From: Polaromonas sp.
GTDB lineage: Bacteria > Pseudomonadota > Gammaproteobacteria > Burkholderiales > Burkholderiaceae_C
Length of the DNA stretch: 64,000 nucleotides
Assembly (NCBI RefSeq): GCF_029945685.1
Contig: NZ_JAQSDA010000025.1
Span: 186,001 to 250,000, forward strand
Reading direction: 5' to 3'
Shown: positions 59,294 through 64,000 of the stretch, one piece after another
Layout: the number at the start of each line of letters is the position of its first letter
Position numbering within the stretch: position 1 is the first letter of the stretch
Made by a program: the position numbers and the translations under genes
Notes under the pieces: generated by a model
Told to the model about the DNA's origin: nothing
What the model saw: only the letters and a program-made list of their open reading frames with translations
Databases searched by the model: none

Positions 59294-62200
59294 GTGTTCA
59301 GCGGACCGCTTCCCGACTATGCCGAGCTGCATGTACTGAGCAACTTCAGCTTCCAGCGCGGCGCCTCGCACGCCGAAGAGCTGGTCGAGCGGGCCGCCGG
59401 CCTGGGTTACCGCGCGCTGGCCATCACCGACGAGTGTTCGGTGGCCGGTGTGGTGCGTGCCCATGTGGCGGCCAAAAAACACGGGCTCCAGCTGCTGCCC
59501 GGGGCCGAGTTTTTTGTGCAGGCGGCGCACCCCTTCCGGCTGGTGGTGTTGCCGCACAACGCGGCCGGCTGGGGCAACCTGTGCGAGTTCATCACCGCGG
59601 CCAAACAGGCGGGTGACCTGCTGGACAAGGGCAGCTACCGGGTGGCGCTGGGGGGCAGCGATTTTTTGCAACTGGCCGATTGCGAGGTGCTGCTGCTTGC
59701 CTTGCCGGACGCTATCGATATAGAAGCGCTCTGCGCCCATGCGACGTGGGCTACAGGCCTGTTTGGCTTGCATGCCTGGCTGGCCGTCGAGCTGCTGCAA
59801 GGCCTGGACGACGCGCTGCGCCTGCAGCAGTTGCAGCAAGTGGCGCAGCGCACCGGCATCCGCCTGGTGGCGGCCGGCAACGTGCGCATGCATGTGCGCT
59901 CGCGCAAGCCGCTGCATGACGTGATGACGGCCATCCGTCTGGGCAAAACCGTGCATGAATGCGGCTTTGCCCTGCAGGCCAATGCCGAAGCGCATTTGCG
60001 CCCGCGCATGCGCCTGGCCGACCTCTACCCGCCCGAGCTGCTGCGCGCCACGCTGGAGGTGGCCGCGCGCTGCAGCTTCAGCCTGGACGAGATCCGCGAC
60101 CTGTACCGCTACCCGCTGGGCGACATGGTGCCGCAAGCGGAAACGCCGGCCCAGTGCCTGCGCCGTCTGACAGCCGAGGGGGCGCAGGAGCGTTACCCCG
60201 GCGGCGTGCCGGACAAGATCCAGACGCAGATCAACCATGAGCTGGCCCTGATCGAGGAACTCGGCTACGAGATGTACTTCATCACCGTGCATGACATCGT
60301 GCGTTTTGCGCGGCAGCAGGGCATTCTGTGCCAGGGGCGCGGCTCGGCCGCCAACTCGGCCGTCTGTTACTGCCTGGCCGTGACGGCCGTCAACCCGGCC
60401 GAAAGCCAGTTGCTGTTCGAGCGTTTCATCAGCCGCGAACGGCGTGAGCCGCCCGACATCGACGTGGACTTCGAACACCAGCGGCGCGAGGAAGTCATCC
60501 AGTACATCTACGCCAAATACGGCCACGACCGCGCGGCGATTGCGGCCACCGTGATCAGCTACCGGCCGCGCAGCGCCATCCGCGACGTGGGCAAGGCGCT
60601 GGGTGTGGCGCCCGAACTGGTCGAGCAGCTGGCCAAAGAGCATTTCTGGTTTGACGGCAGCCAGGCACTGGAGAAAAAACTCGCCGAAGCCGGCCTGCAG
60701 CAGGACCCCGGGCCGGTGCTGCAGTGGCTGGACCTGTCGGTGCAGCTGATCGGTTTTCCGCGCCACCTGAGCCAGCATGTGGGCGGTTTTGTGCTGACGC
60801 AGGGCAAACTCACGCGCCTGGTGCCCATCCAGCCGGCGTCCATGGACGACCGCCGCATCATTCAGTGGGACAAGGACGACCTCGACGCCATGGGCCTGCT
60901 GAAAGTCGACGTGCTGGCGCTCGGCATGCTGTCGGCCATACGCCGCTGCCTGCAGCTGGTGGACCAACTGCGCGGCGGCTGGTTGCAGATGCACCAGATT
61001 CCGGGTGACGACCTCCCCACCTACGACATGATCTGTGCGGCCGACACGGTGGGCGTGTTCCAGATCGAAAGCCGCGCGCAGATGTCCATGCTGCCGCGCC
61101 TGCAGCCGCGCATCTACTACGACCTGGTGGTGGAAGTGGCCATCGTGCGGCCCGGGCCGATTCAGGGCGGCATGGTGCACCCCTACCTGCGCAACCGCGA
61201 GATGGTCCGCAAGGGCGGTGACATTGCCTACCCCTACCCGGAACTCAAGGACGCGCTGGGTCGCACGCTGGGCGTGCCGATTTTCCAGGAGCAGGTCATG
61301 CAGATCGCCATGATCGCGGCCAAATTCACCGCCGACGAGGCCGACGATTTGCGCCGCTCCATGGCGGCCTGGAAACGCAAGGGCGGCGTCGAGCGTTTTC
61401 ACGACCGCCTGGTCAACGCCATGACGGCGCGCGGCTATGACGCCACTTTTTCGGAAAACATCTTCAGCCAGATCCGCGGTTTTGGCGAATACGGCTTTCC
61501 GGAAAGCCATGCCGCCAGTTTTGCCAAACTGGTGTATGTGAGCTGCTGGCTCAAGTGCCACGAGCCTGCGTGTTTTCTGGCGGCCCTGCTCAACTCGCAG
61601 CCGATGGGGTTTTATGCGCCCTCGCAACTGGTGCAGGACGCACGCCGCCACGGGGTGGAGGTGCGCGCGGTGGACGTGACCTGCAGCCAGTGGGATTGCA
61701 CGCTGGAGACGGCAGACGACGTGGCCCGCTTGCCGCAGTATCCAGGCATTCATGAGGCGCAGCCCGCCGTCCGCCTGGGCCTGCGCCTGGTGGCGGGCCT
61801 GCCGGGAGCGGCGGCGCTGCGCATCACGCAAGCCCGCGCGCAAGCACCTTTCACCTCGACCGAAGACCTGGTCTCGCGCGCGCAGCTCGGCACGCGTGAG
61901 ATCAACGCGCTGGCTGCCGCCGATGCCTTGCTGCCCCTGGCCGGCCACCGGCGCCAGCAGGTCTGGGAAGCCGCCGCGATCAAATCCGCGCCGGGCCTGC
62001 TCAAGGCGGTGCCGGTGCACGAGACCCCGCTGCAGCTGGCGGACACGCCCGAAGGCGAAAACATCCTGTTCGACTACCAGTCCACCGGCCTCACGCTGCG
62101 CCGCCATCCATTGGCCCTGCTGCGGCCGCGGCTGGCCGGTCGCGGCCTGCTCAGTGCCGGTGAGCTCAATGCGCTGCCCAACGGCAAGGAGGTGGCGGCC

Positions 62201-62494
62201 TGCGGCATTGTCACGGTGCGCCAGCAGCCGCAAACCGCCAAGGGCACCATCTTCGTGACGCTGGAAGACGAAACCGGCCCGGTCAACGTGATTGTCTGGA
62301 AATCATTGCGCGACACCCAGCGCCACGAGGTGCTGCATGCGCGCCTGCTGGCGGTGTACGGCGTCTGGCAGCGCAGCGAGGAAAGCGACACCCGCGAAGG
62401 CTACGGCGCCGTGCGCAACCTGGTGGCGCACCGGCTCGAAGACCTGACACCGCTGCTCGGGCGGCTGGGCACCTCCAGCCGCGATTTTCATTAA
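59294..62494 (+). CDS. dnaE2: Error-prone DNA polymerase DnaE2
   Basis: 1066 residues from a GTG preceded by CTGAGGAACCG. N-terminal PHP domain (YAELHVLSNFSFQRGASHAE) with partly lost metal residues, as is typical of DnaE2, then the polymerase palm PPDIDVDFEHQRREEVIQYI with catalytic Asp residues, and a C-terminal OB-fold (IFVTLEDETGPVNVIVWKS). It is the SOS translesion polymerase acting with ImuB. Residues about 140-158 (AIDIEALCAHATWATGLFG) come from an S element. Confidence 0.95.
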   Translation: MFSGPLPDYAELHVLSNFSFQRGASHAEELVERAAGLGYRALAITDECSVAGVVRAHVAAKKHGLQLLPGAEFFVQAAHPFRLVVLPHNAAGWGNLCEFITAAKQAGDLLDKGSYRVALGGSDFLQLADCEVLLLALPDAIDIEALCAHATWATGLFGLHAWLAVELLQGLDDALRLQQLQQVAQRTGIRLVAAGNVRMHVRSRKPLHDVMTAIRLGKTVHECGFALQANAEAHLRPRMRLADLYPPELLRATLEVAARCSFSLDEIRDLYRYPLGDMVPQAETPAQCLRRLTAEGAQERYPGGVPDKIQTQINHELALIEELGYEMYFITVHDIVRFARQQGILCQGRGSAANSAVCYCLAVTAVNPAESQLLFERFISRERREPPDIDVDFEHQRREEVIQYIYAKYGHDRAAIAATVISYRPRSAIRDVGKALGVAPELVEQLAKEHFWFDGSQALEKKLAEAGLQQDPGPVLQWLDLSVQLIGFPRHLSQHVGGFVLTQGKLTRLVPIQPASMDDRRIIQWDKDDLDAMGLLKVDVLALGMLSAIRRCLQLVDQLRGGWLQMHQIPGDDLPTYDMICAADTVGVFQIESRAQMSMLPRLQPRIYYDLVVEVAIVRPGPIQGGMVHPYLRNREMVRKGGDIAYPYPELKDALGRTLGVPIFQEQVMQIAMIAAKFTADEADDLRRSMAAWKRKGGVERFHDRLVNAMTARGYDATFSENIFSQIRGFGEYGFPESHAASFAKLVYVSCWLKCHEPACFLAALLNSQPMGFYAPSQLVQDARRHGVEVRAVDVTCSQWDCTLETADDVARLPQYPGIHEAQPAVRLGLRLVAGLPGAAALRITQARAQAPFTSTEDLVSRAQLGTREINALAAADALLPLAGHRRQQVWEAAAIKSAPGLLKAVPVHETPLQLADTPEGENILFDYQSTGLTLRRHPLALLRPRLAGRGLLSAGELNALPNGKEVAACGIVTVRQQPQTAKGTIFVTLEDETGPVNVIVWKSLRDTQRHEVLHARLLAVYGVWQRSEESDTREGYGAVRNLVAHRLEDLTPLLGRLGTSSRDFH
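59711..59766 (+). repeat. Element S in dnaE2
   Basis: GCTATCGATATAGAAGCGCT, then CTGCGCCCATGCGACGTGGG and CTACAGGCCTGTTTGG: a diverged copy in sense and in frame. It lies in the N-terminal PHP domain region before the conserved polymerase core. Confidence 0.65.
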
Positions 62495-62511
62495 AGGCGC
62501 AGACCGCTGGC

Positions 62512-63867
62512 TTACATGCCCGAGGGGAAAGTCTCGGGCGCCTCGCCGGTATGCCACACCGCGCCCCGGTCCAGCGGCTCCAGCGCATGGGTTTCGTCGA
62601 CGTGGATCAGCGCGTCGAACTGCTGGCTCAGGTGGGTGTGGAAGTAGTGGCTCTGGCGCTCGGTGTCGGGCCGGTAGATCACGCCGATGGCGCGCTGCAG
62701 CCGCTGCGGCTGCGCAAGTTCGCCCAGCGCGTCGTTGTCGCGCAGGTCCAGCCAGAACCGGGGGGTCCCGGTCTGGTGCAGCAACGCCTCCCAACTGCCG
62801 GGCAGGCCGGCGCGCACCCGCTTGTGCTGCGGCGGTTCGTCCCAGTTCGACGCGGCTGTCACCGAACCGTGGTGGGTGCTGAAGCCCACCAGCACCGCGT
62901 CGCCGTCATGGCGGTCGCGCACGAGTTGGCCCACGTTCCATTCACCGCGGTCGCCCATTTCGGTGGCGGCTGCGTCGCCGAGGTGCGAGTTGTGCGCCCA
63001 GACGGCCATGCGTGGCGGCACGCCGCCGGCGCCCAGGTGGCGGTCCAGCGCCTGCAGCGTTTCTTCCATGTGGCTGTCGCGCAGATTCCACGACGAGACA
63101 CGCCCACGGAACATGGTGCGGTAATACTCTTCGGCGTTGCGCACCAGACGCGCGTTCTGCTGGACGTAAAACATCTCGTCGCGTTCCAGCCCGGGCGTGG
63201 GCGGCAACTGGCCGAAGCGGCGGGTCATGGCGCGTAATTGCTGCACCACCTCGTCTTCACAACTGCGCGCCAGGCCGAAACTGGCGGCGTAACCGTAAGC
63301 CTGGCTGTCTTCGCCCGCGTGATCGAAACAGGCGTACCTGTCGCGTGCCCGCTGCGCCGCCGGCGGGTCGGTGCGGTCCAGGTAGGCCAGCACTTCCTGG
63401 ATGGAGGTGAACAGGCTGTACAGGTCCATGCCGTAAAAGCCGACCCGGCTGGCGGCGCTGCGCCCGGCGTTGTACTCGCGCAGCCACTCCACAAAATCGC
63501 GTACCACGGCGTTGCGCCACATCCAGGCAGGAAAACGTTCAAACCCCGCCAGCGCGTCGCTGGCGTTGCGGTCGTCTGACTGGCCGCGCACATACCGGTT
63601 GACGCGCCAGGCGTCGGGCCAGTCGGCCTCCACCGCGATGGCGGTGAAGCCTTTTTCGATGATGAGCCGCTTTGTGATGTTGACGCGCTCCTGATAGAAC
63701 TCGCGCGTGCCGTGGGAGGCTTCGCCGAGCAGCACAAACCGCGCCGGGCCAATCAGCTGCAGCAAACCGTCGTGGTCGTGCGTGCTGCCAGTCAGGGGGT
63801 GCAGGTGTTGCCGCAGGCCCTCGAGCAGGGCCGTGTCGGTGCGTGTGGGGGAATGCTGCGCGGTCAT
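62512..63867 (-). CDS. Erythromycin esterase family protein (EreA/EreB-like, DUF)
   Basis: 451 residues. The EreA/B-type motif is LLGEASHGTREFYQERVNIT followed by FTAIAVEADWPDAWRVNRYV, and KMAVWAHNSHLG-like RMAVWAHNSHLGDAAATEMG carries a catalytic-site His. Family members hydrolyse macrolactone or similar esters, but most chromosomal homologues have no demonstrated resistance function. The gene upstream encodes a phosphoribosyltransferase, as often in this cluster. Confidence 0.88.
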   Translation of the reverse strand: MTAQHSPTRTDTALLEGLRQHLHPLTGSTHDHDGLLQLIGPARFVLLGEASHGTREFYQERVNITKRLIIEKGFTAIAVEADWPDAWRVNRYVRGQSDDRNASDALAGFERFPAWMWRNAVVRDFVEWLREYNAGRSAASRVGFYGMDLYSLFTSIQEVLAYLDRTDPPAAQRARDRYACFDHAGEDSQAYGYAASFGLARSCEDEVVQQLRAMTRRFGQLPPTPGLERDEMFYVQQNARLVRNAEEYYRTMFRGRVSSWNLRDSHMEETLQALDRHLGAGGVPPRMAVWAHNSHLGDAAATEMGDRGEWNVGQLVRDRHDGDAVLVGFSTHHGSVTAASNWDEPPQHKRVRAGLPGSWEALLHQTGTPRFWLDLRDNDALGELAQPQRLQRAIGVIYRPDTERQSHYFHTHLSQQFDALIHVDETHALEPLDRGAVWHTGEAPETFPSGM

Positions 63868-63887
63868 GACAGGGTCCTGGTGGGGTG

Positions 63888-64000
63888 TCAGGGGGAAGGG
63901 GAAGGCGCGTGCACGCGGGCGTCTTCAAGCAAGGTGCGCACCTCGTCGTCGCTGGTCTGGGGAAACTGCCGGTACCACAGGCCAACGGCGCGAAACGGTT
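63888..64000 (-). CDS. C-terminal end of a phosphoribosyltransferase family protein, 5' part beyond the window
   Basis: Only the last 36 residues are visible, from the window edge to TGA at 63888: AVGLWYRQFPQTSDDEVRTL and then LEDARVHAPSPSP. The WYxxFxQTxDxEV signature ends COG1926-type phosphoribosyltransferases, which frequently adjoin erythromycin-esterase genes. It precedes that gene on the same strand. Confidence 0.65.
   Translation of the reverse strand, partial: PFRAVGLWYRQFPQTSDDEVRTLLEDARVHAPSPSP

Noticed and set aside
59066-62233. 1055-codon open frame antisense to dnaE2
   Set aside because: It mirrors the polymerase gene and has His/Gln-rich composition without domain motifs.

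Overview
The window is high-GC bacterial chromosome, and gene content, gene order and repeats point to a Burkholderiales member of the family Comamonadaceae, close to Polaromonas, Rhodoferax or Variovorax. The pointers are nadE followed by glnB, a sigma factor/DUF3619/DUF3106/RDD cluster, a cysI-DUF934-cysH-cysD-cysN operon, an adjacent aat-bpt pair, and a GC-rich intergenic palindrome typical of this family. I see no rRNA, CRISPR array or prophage. There is one tRNA (Asn).

Layout. 0-5.4 kb: the end of a PAS histidine kinase with a damaged ATP site, a Crp/Fnr regulator, a crotonase and small unknown genes. 5.5-12.9 kb: an acetyltransferase-like gene carrying repeat DNA in frame, nadE, glnB, a LOG protein, dgkA and an ECF sigma cluster. 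13.2-19.5 kb: ilvB-ilvH-ilvC, pssA and leuA; leuA is preceded by a leucine-rich leader peptide and a terminator, which reads as an attenuator. 19.6-23.2 kb: a D,D-endopeptidase, an IclR regulator and the two N-degron aminoacyl transferases. 23.4-25.5 kb: a small lower-GC island at the 3' side of tRNA-Asn with two HEPN-like genes. 25.7-28.1 kb: thiD facing cytX, the latter behind a TPP riboswitch. 28.1-30.8 kb: a MATE pump, DUF2239 and a P-loop kinase behind a textbook promoter with tandem operators.

30.8-38.5 kb is one minus-strand block for sulfur assimilation: TSUP permease, sulfite reductase, DUF934, PAPS/APS reductase and ATP sulfurylase, followed by ferredoxin and ferredoxin-NADP reductase that could supply its electrons. 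42-54.9 kb adds two sulfate-binding proteins and the cysTWA permease, with mnmC, yggX, trxC, a 2OG oxygenase/alkB pair, azoR and a LysR regulator between them. 54.9-55.9 kb is a short AT-richer patch with a truncated antitoxin-like ORF. 56-62.5 kb holds dsbB, a lipoprotein and the LexA-controlled imuA-imuB-dnaE2 mutasome. The window ends with an erythromycin-esterase family gene and the tail of a phosphoribosyltransferase.

The most unusual property is repeat DNA. A ~55-65 bp element that I call S (about a dozen copies) and a ~90 bp GC-rich palindrome that I call L (eight copies) lie between genes and also inside coding sequences in frame: the acetyltransferase gene, nadE, cysN, imuB (twice) and dnaE2. 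Two S copies have themselves been invaded, one by L and one by a 161-bp inverted-repeat element flanked by a CTAG duplication. The S copies inside genes are always read in the frame that encodes Leu-Ile-Ala or a close variant.
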